Shown here one piece after another: positions 6,075 through 13,890 of a stretch of 18,346 nt of DNA. The position numbers and the translations under genes are program-made. Source of the stretch: Gammaproteobacteria bacterium. Its GTDB lineage: Bacteria; Pseudomonadota; Gammaproteobacteria; Steroidobacterales; Woeseiaceae. Each line of letters begins with the position of its first letter. Position 1 is the stretch's first letter. The stretch is taken from assembly GCA_003645495.1 (NCBI GenBank), contig QNFK01000007.1, positions 1-18,346 of the forward strand, read 5' to 3'. Below the pieces are notes generated by a model. It had not been told where the DNA came from. It saw nothing but the letters and a program-made list of their open reading frames with translations, and did no database searches.

Positions 6075-7793
6075 TCACCGGATCTTCACGTTGACCAGCT
6101 CCTGACCATCTGGGTCCGTCACGTGTACCGCGCAGGCGATACAGGGATCGAAGCTGTGTATCGTTCGAAGAATTTCGATAGGCTGTTCCGGATCATGCAG
6201 GTGATGACCGACTAACGCTGCCTCATAAGGACCCGATTGTCCCTGCGGATCTCGCGGGCCGGCGTTCCAGGTGCTGGGAACCACTGCCTGGTAGTTCGCA
6301 ATCTTCTCATCTTCAATCACGATCCAGTGAGCGAGACACCCGCGCGGAGCCTCCATAAAACCAACGCCCTGCGCCTGGCGAGGCCAGGAAGACGGCTCCC
6401 ATAATTTGTCATTAAACGTTTGTGTCTCACCAGCCTTGATATTTGCCACCAGGTTGTCATACCAGGTTTGCATGGTGTCGGCGACGATTTTGCTTTCCAG
6501 CGTACGTGCGGCCGTGCGTCCCAAAGTTGAGAACAGCGCATCGACTGGCACATCCAGTGTGGTCAGTGTTGACTGGACCAGCTCTTTTGTTTGCTCATGA
6601 CCTGATGCATACAACATCAGCACACGAGCGAGCGGACCAACCTCCATAGCATGACCCTTCCAGCGTGGTGACTTCAGCCACGAGTAGTTTTGCTCCACGT
6701 CCAGATGTTCGTAGGGTGGCGTCGGCCCGTCGTAATTCAGTTCCGTCTCACCCTTGTAAGGATGCAGGCCCTTGTTTTTACCGCCCTCATAGTCATACCA
6801 GGAATGCGCCACATACTCCTTTATCTCGTCCTCTGCATCGAGGTCGACCTCATGAATTGTTGACAGGTCACGGCCGAGGATTGCGCCACGCGGAAACAGG
6901 AAGGTGGACGGATCATCAATGCCGGTCTCCGGAAAATCGCCAAAGGTCAGGAAGTTTCCGACACCTTCACCTTGTGCACCCCAATCCTTGTAGAAGCCAG
7001 CAATCGCCAGCGTATCGGGTACATAGACCTGATCGACGAATGTCTGCATCTGCGTAATGATGTCCTGCACCTTTGATAGTCGCTCGGCATTGATTGCAGA
7101 ATCGGAATCAAGATCGATAGCGCAGGGAACACCACCAACCAGAAAATTCGGGTGCGGATTCTTGCCACCAAAGATGGCGTGTAGTTTTGAAACTTCACGT
7201 TGCCACTGCAACGCATCAAGATAGTGAGAAACCGCCATAAGGTTTGCCTCAGGTGGCAGCTTGTAAGCCGGATGCCCCCAGTAACCTTTGGCAAAAATTC
7301 CCAGCTGACCTGCCTCCACGAAATCCTTGAGCTTTTTCTTCATATCCGAAAAGTAGCCAGGCGAGCTCCTGGGATATTTACTAATACTTTGTGCTAATTC
7401 CGATGTTGCCTTCGGATCTGCTTGCAGTGCGGACACGACGTCGACCCAATCCAGTGCATGCAGATGATAAAAATGCATCACATGATCATGCACATACTGT
7501 GCTGCGATCATCAGGTTGCGAATCAACTGCGCGTTCTTCGGTATTTCGTAGTGCAGAGCATTTTCAACGGCTCTTACCGAGGCAATACCATGCACCAGCG
7601 TACAGACGCCGCATATTCGTTGTGCGAACGCCCATGCATCACGCGGATCCCTGTCACGAAGTATGATCTCGATGCCACGCACCATGGTACCCGAGGACCA
7701 GGCCTCAGCGATTACGTCGCCATCCATCTGCGCTTCAACACGGAGATGCCCCTCAATCCTGGTAATAGGATCAACTACAACTCTTTCGCTCAT
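6075..7793 (-). CDS. hynL: [NiFe]-hydrogenase large (catalytic) subunit
   Basis: The 572-residue product carries the NiFe active site that splits H2. It opens with VVVDPITRIEGHLRVE, typical of group 1 large subunits. The N-terminal ligand motif is RICGVCT with C61 and C64, and the C-terminal one is DPCIACAVH with C551, C554 and H557. Fifteen residues follow H557; in this family the nickel-dependent protease cuts just after that histidine, so this tail should be removed. Other hallmarks are EAPRGCLAHW and GPYEAALVG. There is no signal peptide, so it must be co-exported with HynS. It begins 15 bases after the hupH stop with a poor ribosome site. It is encoded opposite to and convergent with hynS, which is unusual because the two are normally co-transcribed. 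Confidence 0.97.
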   Translation of the reverse strand: MSERVVVDPITRIEGHLRVEAQMDGDVIAEAWSSGTMVRGIEIILRDRDPRDAWAFAQRICGVCTLVHGIASVRAVENALHYEIPKNAQLIRNLMIAAQYVHDHVMHFYHLHALDWVDVVSALQADPKATSELAQSISKYPRSSPGYFSDMKKKLKDFVEAGQLGIFAKGYWGHPAYKLPPEANLMAVSHYLDALQWQREVSKLHAIFGGKNPHPNFLVGGVPCAIDLDSDSAINAERLSKVQDIITQMQTFVDQVYVPDTLAIAGFYKDWGAQGEGVGNFLTFGDFPETGIDDPSTFLFPRGAILGRDLSTIHEVDLDAEDEIKEYVAHSWYDYEGGKNKGLHPYKGETELNYDGPTPPYEHLDVEQNYSWLKSPRWKGHAMEVGPLARVLMLYASGHEQTKELVQSTLTTLDVPVDALFSTLGRTAARTLESKIVADTMQTWYDNLVANIKAGETQTFNDKLWEPSSWPRQAQGVGFMEAPRGCLAHWIVIEDEKIANYQAVVPSTWNAGPRDPQGQSGPYEAALVGHHLHDPEQPIEILRTIHSFDPCIACAVHVTDPDGQELVNVKIR

Positions 7794-7800
7794 AGTGAAA

Positions 7801-7820
7801 CTCGTTCGTTATCGTTCGTT
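7801..7820. repeat. Two adjacent 10-base copies at the hupH-hynL junction
   Basis: CTCGTTCGTT (7801-7810) is followed directly by ATCGTTCGTT (7811-7820), differing only at the first base. The pair spans the hupH stop codon and the leader of hynL. It may be a small slippage duplication; it leaves no strong ribosome site before hynL. Confidence 0.6.
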
Positions 7821-8246
7821 TGCCGAATATTGATCTGCATCTGTCTCAACGCTGTCTGAGAGGTGCCCATCAAGCCGTTCGAGGCCAATTTCAATATCGT
7901 CCTGCTGCGATTTCAGGAGATCAGGACAGAGGGTGACCTCAATGAATTTGCTAACAATTTCCTGTGCTGCATTGCTGTGCGTGACAAACCAGACGCCTGG
8001 ATAGGACGATTCCCGAATCGTGGTGGTCCCCTCGGCGTATAGCTCTGCGTAAATTTCGCCCTGCCCCAGTTCGGATTCGATCTGTTCTTCTTCTCCGGGT
8101 GCCAGCGGGAGACTGCGCAGATCGATCACGGTACCGGCCTCACCTTCTGCAACTCGCTGCAGTGCGTGCCGGATTTCGTGCAGCAACGGCTGGACGTTAC
8201 CGGTAAATGACTCGATGTTTACTGCGATGTTATCCAGGCCAGTCAT
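7809..8246 (-). CDS. hupH: HupH/HoxQ/HyaF-like hydrogenase maturation protein, half-length
   Basis: The 145-residue product matches the C-terminal domain of HupH/HyaF, with GTVIDLRSLPLAPGE, then an ESSYPGVWFVTH segment and IEVTLCPDLLKSQ. In this family the first motif precedes a GEG/GQGEI turn and the second a conserved tryptophan segment, both visible here. Known HupH and HoxQ proteins are about 280 residues with two such regions; only one is present here. They assist small-subunit FeS assembly or protect the immature enzyme, depending on species. The start at 8246 overlaps the protease stop as ATGA. A longer reading from 8300 would lie wholly in protease coding sequence. The gene lies between the protease and the large subunit. 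Confidence 0.82.
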   Translation of the reverse strand: MTGLDNIAVNIESFTGNVQPLLHEIRHALQRVAEGEAGTVIDLRSLPLAPGEEEQIESELGQGEIYAELYAEGTTTIRESSYPGVWFVTHSNAAQEIVSKFIEVTLCPDLLKSQQDDIEIGLERLDGHLSDSVETDADQYSANER

Positions 8247-8755
8247 TGCCGTGCCACTGTAGTGCCTTGTTCCGGCCCTGCCGGTTTCCGCAGTGACCAT
8301 TTCCTGATGAGTGATGTCGCATAGTCAGCGGCCACAGGGAACGCGGCTTGTACCGCCGCGCCAGCATGCTCGCCCCAACCAAGGTTGCCAGGCTGAATAC
8401 CGATCAACGCCCGGTTAAGTGGCAGGCAATCCTGCAACCGGGCGATATCCATGAGGTCTGCAAAGCCAACTTCATGCACACTGCGTCGGCCAAAACGCAA
8501 AAAATTATCCAACTCGTCATTTTCGAATACGCGCACAGCTCCCGCTTCTGCATCGAGCTGCGCTGCATCGAAAATAATGAGATTGGTCGCCGACGCGATA
8601 TCGTCGGCCAGCGTAAAACTCAGGGTGCCGGCATCAAGGAATTCGGTATCTGCCAGATCGGGGTTATGCGTCTGCATGTAGTGCATTGCGTGAACGCCCG
8701 CTCCCTCGTCGGAAAGCAGCGTATTGCCCACACCGAGTATCAAAGTTTCGCTCAT
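8243..8755 (-). CDS. hupD: Hydrogenase maturation endopeptidase (HupD/HyaD/HycI family)
   Basis: The 170-residue product starts with LILGVGNTLLSDEGAG, the family signature. The three residues that sense nickel in HyaD/HybD correspond here to E17 (SDEGAG), D63 (IIFDAAQ) and H94 (SVHEVG), all present. The enzyme cuts the C-terminal tail from the nickel-loaded large subunit, here the 15 residues after H557 of HynL. It is first in the minus-strand operon, upstream of its substrate gene, whereas it more often follows it. AAGG lies 7 bases before the ATG. The C-terminal 20 residues are a poorly conserved extension. Confidence 0.94.
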   Translation of the reverse strand: MSETLILGVGNTLLSDEGAGVHAMHYMQTHNPDLADTEFLDAGTLSFTLADDIASATNLIIFDAAQLDAEAGAVRVFENDELDNFLRFGRRSVHEVGFADLMDIARLQDCLPLNRALIGIQPGNLGWGEHAGAAVQAAFPVAADYATSLIRKWSLRKPAGPEQGTTVARQ

Positions 8756-8980
8756 TGACCAGCCTTGTTGCGGCTCGCACGTACGTATTCAGCGACACCT
8801 GATACAAGCACGCGCCAGCCTGGGATTAACGCTTCTTCTCAGAGCATTACGATAAACGCACCTATATAAGGAGAGAATAGGCGTTACTACGTACTGTAAG
8901 CGCCGCCTATATCCGAATAATAGGATGCGGTCGTCACTATTTGGCGGCACCAGGACGTGGAAACGGAGCGAATTGAAACT
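8756..8980. promoter_or_regulatory. Divergent control region between the hupD-hupH-hynL and hypCABDFE operons
   Basis: This 225-base gap is the largest in the window and must carry promoters in both directions. It holds AT-rich, -10-like stretches (CCTATATAAGG near 8861-8871, GAATAATAGG near 8915-8924), though no clean -35/-10 pair can be fixed. ATAGGCG at 8877-8883 is mirrored by CGCCTAT at 8904-8910, and between them TTAC (8884-8887) faces GTAA (8896-8899). The string TAACGC or a close form recurs: TTAACGC near 8826, TAAACGC near 8853, and GTAACGC on the minus strand at 8881-8887. This suggests a regulator with several half-sites. No sigma-54 -24/-12 element was found. Apart from these I see no gene. 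Confidence 0.55.
8877..8910. repeat. Inverted repeat, likely operator
   Basis: Outer arms ATAGGCG and CGCCTAT are perfect 7-base complements 20 bases apart. Inner arms TTAC and GTAA extend the symmetry with one offset base, around a central TACGTACT that is itself nearly palindromic. It sits in the middle of the divergent region, where one regulator could control both operons. It could also form an RNA hairpin in a hyp leader. Confidence 0.5.
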
Positions 8981-9208
8981 ATGTGTCTTGCCGTCCCCAT
9001 GCAAATCAAGACCATCACTGATTTTCAGTGCCTCTGCGAGGCGCGCGGCATTGAGCGCGAGGTCAGTTTGTTCCTGATGCAGGGTGAAGATGTTGCGCCG
9101 GGCGATTTCGTGCTGGTGCATGTCGGATATGCCATTCAGAAAGTCACAGAGACTGAAGCTGCAGAATCCTGGGAACTGTTCGACGAAATACTGGCCAGCA
9201 ATGCATGA
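8981..9208 (+). CDS. hypC: HypC, [NiFe]-hydrogenase maturation chaperone
   Basis: The 75-residue product starts MCLAVPMQI, the HypC signature in which C2 binds the Fe(CN)2CO unit and contacts the large subunit. An in-frame ATG eight codons upstream (8957) is rejected because C2 must be N-terminal after methionine removal. The middle GDFVLVHVGYAIQKV is typical of the OB-like barrel. GGAG is 12 bases upstream, a loose ribosome site. HypC works with HypD in building the iron centre and delivers it to HynL. The gene overlaps hypA by 8 bases. Confidence 0.95.
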   Translation: MCLAVPMQIKTITDFQCLCEARGIEREVSLFLMQGEDVAPGDFVLVHVGYAIQKVTETEAAESWELFDEILASNA

Positions 9209-9602
9209 GCTCGCGATATGTCAGGCACTGATCACGCAGGTGACTGACCTGGCGACAGAACGCAGTGCTACATCGGTCAGCGACATTTTTGTTGCGGTTG
9301 GCCCGCTGTCGGGCGTGGAATCAGCGCTACTGCAAAACGCTTTTCCTATTGCGGTAGCAGGCACCGTCGCTGATGGTGCCGAACTTCACATAGACAGCCT
9401 GCCGGTAAGAGTGCATTGCAAAGATTGTGATGCTGAATCAGAAGTCAGTGCCAACCGTCTGTTATGTGCGCAATGCGGTACCTGGAAAACCCGGCTGGTC
9501 AGCGGCGATGAATTGCTGCTGACGCGTGTCGAACTGGAAATTGATAAACACACCGGGCATCGCGATCTGTCGCGGACCAGTGAACTGGCCGCGGAGGGCT
9601 GA
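9201..9602 (+). CDS. hypA: HypA, nickel-delivery metallochaperone
   Basis: The 133-residue product begins MHELAICQALI; H2 is the nickel ligand in this family. The zinc site is CxxC-x12-CxxC at C73, C76, C89 and C92, the same numbers as E. coli HypA. It brings nickel to the HynL precursor together with HypB. The start is the ATG at 9201; a longer upstream reading in this frame lies entirely inside hypC and is discarded. The last 25 residues, after the zinc site, form a polar tail. Confidence 0.95.
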   Translation: MHELAICQALITQVTDLATERSATSVSDIFVAVGPLSGVESALLQNAFPIAVAGTVADGAELHIDSLPVRVHCKDCDAESEVSANRLLCAQCGTWKTRLVSGDELLLTRVELEIDKHTGHRDLSRTSELAAEG

Positions 9603-9607
9603 CGACA

Positions 9608-10432
9608 ATGTGTGATACCTGTGGCTGCAATGTGACCTCCGGCAACCAGCATCTTCTGCAGGACGGCGGACACCTGGCAAAGACGGCCTCCGGTGCAGAG
9701 TCTGTAGCTGTTTTAAAAGGACTGCTGGATGCAAACGACCATGAGGCCGCTCACAATCGGCAGCACTTCGACCGGCATTCGGTGCTGGCGATCAACCTCA
9801 TGTCATCGCCCGGCGCTGGCAAAACGTCACTTCTTGAGGCGACGATTGACAGATTGGGCAGCGAGCTCAATATCGGTGTGGTCGAGGGCGATCTCGAAAC
9901 AGAGAACGACGCCGAGCGAATCCGTGCCAAAGGTATTCCAGCCATCCAGATCAGTACCGGCAGCGCCTGCCACCTGGACGCTCACATGGTGCATGATGCG
10001 CTACATAGCCTGGACCTCGATGCACTCGATATCGTGTTCATTGAAAATGTTGGCAATCTTGTTTGTCCTGCAAGCTTCGATCTCGGCCAGCATCTCAATG
10101 TAACCCTGCTTTCCTCCCCGGAAGGCGATGACAAACCGGCCAAGTATCCGGTCATGTTTCGCGCTGCCGACCTCATGCTTTTGTCCAAGTCAGATCTATT
10201 GGAAGTACTTGGTGATTTTGACCCGGACAAGGCTTTGCAGCATTTACGAGACCTCGCCAGTCCGGCCCACGCGATCACTTTATCGGCCCGCACTGGCATC
10301 GGTATGGATGCGTGGTGTAGCTGGTTGCGGCAACAGCTGGTCGACTGCCGCCTGCGTATCGCCTCCGGAGAAAAAATCCGGCCGGCAATACAACCGGACG
10401 GAGCCTCACTGCACAGCCTGCATTCCCCGTGA
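9608..10432 (+). CDS. hypB: HypB, GTPase for nickel insertion
   Basis: The 274-residue product has the N-terminal high-affinity nickel motif MCDTCGC (C2, C5, C7) and then a short linker without the poly-histidine stretch found in some HypB proteins. The GTPase domain follows: P-loop SSPGAGKTS at about 66-74, VVEGDLETEND, metal-site residues C121, H122 and C153 (IENVGNLVCP), and SKSD replacing the usual NKxD guanine motif. It lies 5 bases after hypA, and its stop overlaps the hypD GTG start. It inserts nickel with HypA in a GTP-dependent step. The C-terminal 30 residues beyond the GTPase core are unremarkable. Confidence 0.95.
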   Translation: MCDTCGCNVTSGNQHLLQDGGHLAKTASGAESVAVLKGLLDANDHEAAHNRQHFDRHSVLAINLMSSPGAGKTSLLEATIDRLGSELNIGVVEGDLETENDAERIRAKGIPAIQISTGSACHLDAHMVHDALHSLDLDALDIVFIENVGNLVCPASFDLGQHLNVTLLSSPEGDDKPAKYPVMFRAADLMLLSKSDLLEVLGDFDPDKALQHLRDLASPAHAITLSARTGIGMDAWCSWLRQQLVDCRLRIASGEKIRPAIQPDGASLHSLHSP

Positions 10433-11556
10433 CTCAGTCGGCTGAATACTGGCTTGGGAAACTGCATGAGCTAAAACTCAAGCAACGTGTCCGCATCATG
10501 AATGTCTGTGGCGGACATGAGCGCTCAATATCGCTTGCTGGCCTGCGATCTGCAATTCCGGACGCTATTGAACTGGTTCCTGGCCCGGGTTGCCCGGTCT
10601 GCATTTGTCCCGAGGAAGACGTCTACGAAGCGATTCAAATTGCGTTGCACGAAGATGTCATCCTCGTGGCATTTGGAGACATGCTCAGGGTTCCCGTTAA
10701 CGCGCCAAAGAGGGAGCCGAGAACACTCGAGCAGGCGCGGGCAGCCGGCGGCGACATTCGGCCCATTGCGACACCAACTGAAGTCGTTCGTATCGCCAAT
10801 GAAAATCCGGACCGACGTGTCATTTTCTTTGCCGCTGGTTTCGAAACCACCACAGCACCTGTCGCGGCCATGCTGGCGGAGAAAGTGCCCGCAAATCTGC
10901 TGGTCCTGTTGTCTGCGCGGCTAACCTGGCCCGCTGTAGCGATGCTGCTGGATTCCGGCGAACCCGGTTTCGATGCATTGATCGCGCCCGGTCACGTCTC
11001 GACCGTCATGGGACCCGAAGAATGGCAGTTCGTCGTCGACAAACATGATATTCCGACTGCGATAGCAGGTTTTCGACCGGACACATTGCTGGCCGCGATG
11101 TACTCGGTTCTGCGTCAATTGCAGGAGGGCAGACACTTTCTTGATAACTGTTATCCGGAAGTCGTGCGTCCAGGTGGTAATAAGACGGCGACAGATTGTT
11201 TGCGCAAGGTCATGGATGTGACGGACGCGAACTGGCGTGGCATTGGTGTTATCCCCAATTCCGGATTCAGTTTGAAGAGCGACTACGCGCAACACAACGC
11301 ACGATTGGAATTACCCTCATATGCGGACGATTCACGCAAACGCGTTGGACAGATGCCACCCGGCTGCGACTGCGCCAGCGTCGTCCTTGGTAAAAAATAC
11401 CCCAATCAATGTCGCCTGTACGGGCTGGCCTGCACACCACGCAAGCCAATTGGTCCGTGCATGGTGTCTGACGAGGGTGCGTGCCGGATCTGGTGGGCCA
11501 GCGGCTATCGTGACAACGAATCCGGATACAACAAGGCCCGCAGAGCAACAGGCTGA
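10429..11556 (+). CDS. hypD: HypD, iron-sulfur scaffold for Fe(CN)2CO assembly
   Basis: The 375-residue product has the HypD hallmarks NVCGGHE (C27), PGPGCPVCICP (C55, C58, C60) and FFAAGFETTTAP. The C-terminal region has CDCASV, QCRLYG and CTPRKPIGPCMVS, which supplies the 4Fe-4S cluster cysteines. With HypC it forms the platform where iron receives CN and CO. The start is a GTG that overlaps the hypB stop by four bases (GTGA), so translation is probably coupled. Length is usual for the family. Confidence 0.96.
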   Translation: MTQSAEYWLGKLHELKLKQRVRIMNVCGGHERSISLAGLRSAIPDAIELVPGPGCPVCICPEEDVYEAIQIALHEDVILVAFGDMLRVPVNAPKREPRTLEQARAAGGDIRPIATPTEVVRIANENPDRRVIFFAAGFETTTAPVAAMLAEKVPANLLVLLSARLTWPAVAMLLDSGEPGFDALIAPGHVSTVMGPEEWQFVVDKHDIPTAIAGFRPDTLLAAMYSVLRQLQEGRHFLDNCYPEVVRPGGNKTATDCLRKVMDVTDANWRGIGVIPNSGFSLKSDYAQHNARLELPSYADDSRKRVGQMPPGCDCASVVLGKKYPNQCRLYGLACTPRKPIGPCMVSDEGACRIWWASGYRDNESGYNKARRATG

Positions 11557-11565
11557 GCGCGCAAG

Positions 11566-13890
11566 ATGCTTATCCAGGAAACACAACCAGACCGCGCCAG
11601 CCAATCTGCCAGCTGCGCAGACACGACTGTAAAAACGGTCGTACTCAGGTTGGCCGGGCACGTCCAGGGCGTGGGCTTTCGACCGTTCGTTTATCAACTT
11701 GCCCAACATCACGAGCTTTGCGGGTCGGTACAAAATCAACTCGGCGAAGTTGAAGTGATCGCGCAAGGCGATGCAGGTTCGCTGTTCGAGTTTGAAAAAA
11801 ATCTGATCGATCAGGCCCCACCCTTATCGAAACCACACATCACGGCAGTCGAAACTGTCAGCGCCGAAGCGTTTGACTCATTCACGATCGTGCCAAGCTC
11901 AGATCAGTCAAATGCACAAATTTTCGTTCCACCCGATTACTTCACCTGCCCGGATTGCTTGCGAGAGATGCAGGATCCCAACGACAGGCGTTACCGCTAC
12001 CCCTTTATCAACTGCACACAATGCGGCCCGCGTTATACGCTGATCCGTTCACTGCCTTATGACCGGCCGAATACGAGCATGGCCGGCTTCCCGCTATGTC
12101 CGCAGTGCATCGCGGAATATGAAGACCCGTCCGATCGACGATTTCATGCAGAACCCGTCGCCTGCCCTGCCTGCGGACCGCAACTAAACCTGGCATTGGC
12201 GGATAACCAGGAGCTGCTAACCAGAGAAGCTGCACTTGAAAGTGCGCTGATGCGATTGCGCCAGGGAGAGGTACTCGCTGTCAAAGGCATCGGCGGCTAT
12301 CACCTCATGTGCGATGCGACCAACGCCACCGTAATCGAAAAACTCCGCCAGCGTAAACAGCGACCAGACAAACCACTGGCCGTCATGTTTCCCATGACCG
12401 GAACTGACGGGCTGGAGGCTGTGACTAAAGCCGTTGACCTGACCGCAGCTGAGATCAGGTTGCTATGCGGGCCAACCAGGCCCATCGTACTTGCACGGAA
12501 AAACTCTGTGGCCGCCGATCTTGCAGAGAACCTCGCACCCGGTTTACGTGAACTCGGTGTATTCCTGCCATACAGCCCTCTACATCAACTCTTGTTAGAT
12601 GGATTCGGTGGCCCGCTTGTCGCGACATCGGGCAATCTCAGTGGCGAACCGGTACTGACGGAAAATGCCGAAGCGTCGCGGCGACTTGGCAAGGTAGCGG
12701 ATGCTTTCCTGCATCATGACCGACCAATCGTGCGACCCGCCGACGATTCCCTGTTTCGCCAGATTGATGACGCGATGCGCCCGTTGCGACTGGGCCGTGG
12801 CTCTGCACCGACGGAGTTGATCCTGCCCTGGCGGCAGCAGCAACCGCTGCTGGCTGTCGGCGGGCATATGAAAGCGACAATAACCTTGAGTTGGGGCAAC
12901 CGCGCCGTCGTGTCACCGCACATCGGCGAAATGGACAGCCCACGCAGCCTGGCAATATTCGAACAGGTGGCGGAGGATTTGCAGGCGCTTTACGGCGTAC
13001 GTGCACAGCGAATCATCTGCGATGCACATCAAGGTTACACGACACATCGCTGGGCAAATGAACAGCAGTTGCCGGTTACGACCGTTTGGCATCATCGTGC
13101 GCACGCATCTGCACTGGCGGCAGAAATTGCAGCTCCGGGTCCGTGGCTGATATTTACCTGGGACGGCGTTGGCCTCGGGGAGGATTCGTCGCTGTGGGGT
13201 GGTGAGGCATTGCTCGGCGAACCGGGCCGATGGCGTCGGGTTTGCAGCATGCGACCGTTTCGCCTGCCCGGTGGCGAACGCGCAGGTCGTGAGCCATGGC
13301 GAAGTGCTGCGGCGCTGCATTGGGAAACCGGTCGGTCCTGGCCGGACTGTCCTGATGAAGACGGTTTAGCCAAAGCCGCCTGGCAACGGCAGTTGAATTG
13401 CCCACAGAGCAGCGCCATAGGCCGGCTCTTCGATGCGGCCGCCGCAATCATCTGCGAAGTACAACAAACCAGTTTCGAAGCCCAGGGCCCGATGCAACTC
13501 GAGTCAATGTGTCGCGATGTCGGCACGACCATCGCGCTGCCACTTGACGAGGATCAGGAAGGCGTACTGCGAACTGACTGGGAGCCGTTGCTGGTCGAGA
13601 TCTGCAATGAGGACAAAGATCCGGCCCGACGGGCCGAGACATTTCACACCAGCATGGCCACGACATTGCTTGAGCAGGCAAGACGAATGCGCGACACGCA
13701 CCAGATTGCCCAGGTCGGGCTAGCCGGTGGCGTATTTCAGAACAGAGTATTGACAGAACAGGCCGTCGCACTTTTACGGAGCGATGGTTTTGATGTTTAT
13801 TTAAGTAGCGAGCTGCCATGCAATGACGCAGCCCTTGGTTACGGTCAGGCAGCAGAAATCGCTGCTCTTGAACAGGACATAACAATCTAA
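11566..13890 (+). CDS. hypF: HypF, carbamoyltransferase making cyanide ligand precursor
   Basis: The 774-residue product has the full HypF domain set. It begins with a 22-residue extension and an acylphosphatase domain with GHVQGVGFRPFVYQ near 31-44. Zinc-binding CxxC pairs follow (CPDC, CTQC, CPQC, CPAC, about 128-205). The YrdC-like domain contains KGIGGYHLMCDA and KPLAVMF. The last part is a Kae1-like domain with HHRAHASALAAE and GLAGGVFQNRVL. It makes carbamoyl-adenylate from carbamoyl phosphate and moves the carbamoyl group to the HypE C-terminal cysteine. The gene starts 9 bases after hypD with a weak ribosome site, and its TAA shares one base with the hypE ATG. Confidence 0.96.
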   Translation: MLIQETQPDRASQSASCADTTVKTVVLRLAGHVQGVGFRPFVYQLAQHHELCGSVQNQLGEVEVIAQGDAGSLFEFEKNLIDQAPPLSKPHITAVETVSAEAFDSFTIVPSSDQSNAQIFVPPDYFTCPDCLREMQDPNDRRYRYPFINCTQCGPRYTLIRSLPYDRPNTSMAGFPLCPQCIAEYEDPSDRRFHAEPVACPACGPQLNLALADNQELLTREAALESALMRLRQGEVLAVKGIGGYHLMCDATNATVIEKLRQRKQRPDKPLAVMFPMTGTDGLEAVTKAVDLTAAEIRLLCGPTRPIVLARKNSVAADLAENLAPGLRELGVFLPYSPLHQLLLDGFGGPLVATSGNLSGEPVLTENAEASRRLGKVADAFLHHDRPIVRPADDSLFRQIDDAMRPLRLGRGSAPTELILPWRQQQPLLAVGGHMKATITLSWGNRAVVSPHIGEMDSPRSLAIFEQVAEDLQALYGVRAQRIICDAHQGYTTHRWANEQQLPVTTVWHHRAHASALAAEIAAPGPWLIFTWDGVGLGEDSSLWGGEALLGEPGRWRRVCSMRPFRLPGGERAGREPWRSAAALHWETGRSWPDCPDEDGLAKAAWQRQLNCPQSSAIGRLFDAAAAIICEVQQTSFEAQGPMQLESMCRDVGTTIALPLDEDQEGVLRTDWEPLLVEICNEDKDPARRAETFHTSMATTLLEQARRMRDTHQIAQVGLAGGVFQNRVLTEQAVALLRSDGFDVYLSSELPCNDAALGYGQAAEIAALEQDITI

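Noticed and set aside
8247..8300. HupH-like protein extended by 18 residues
   Set aside because: The extension is inside protease coding sequence; the ATGA overlap at 8246-8243 is the usual operon junction and the family pattern starts after it.
8348..8758. 136-codon plus-strand frame antisense to hupD
   Set aside because: The opposite strand encodes a textbook HupD/HycI protease with E17, D63 and H94; this frame has no domain and no ribosome site.
8957..8980. Longer HypC starting eight codons upstream
   Set aside because: HypC needs its cysteine at position 2, which only the start at 8981 gives.
8756..8980. Sigma-54 promoter or FNR box
   Set aside because: No GG-N10-GC element with proper -24/-12 context and no TTGAT-N4-ATCAA site was found by eye on either strand.
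9084..9200. 39-residue N-terminal extension of HypA
   Set aside because: It overlaps hypC, and H2 in MHEL must be N-terminal for nickel binding.
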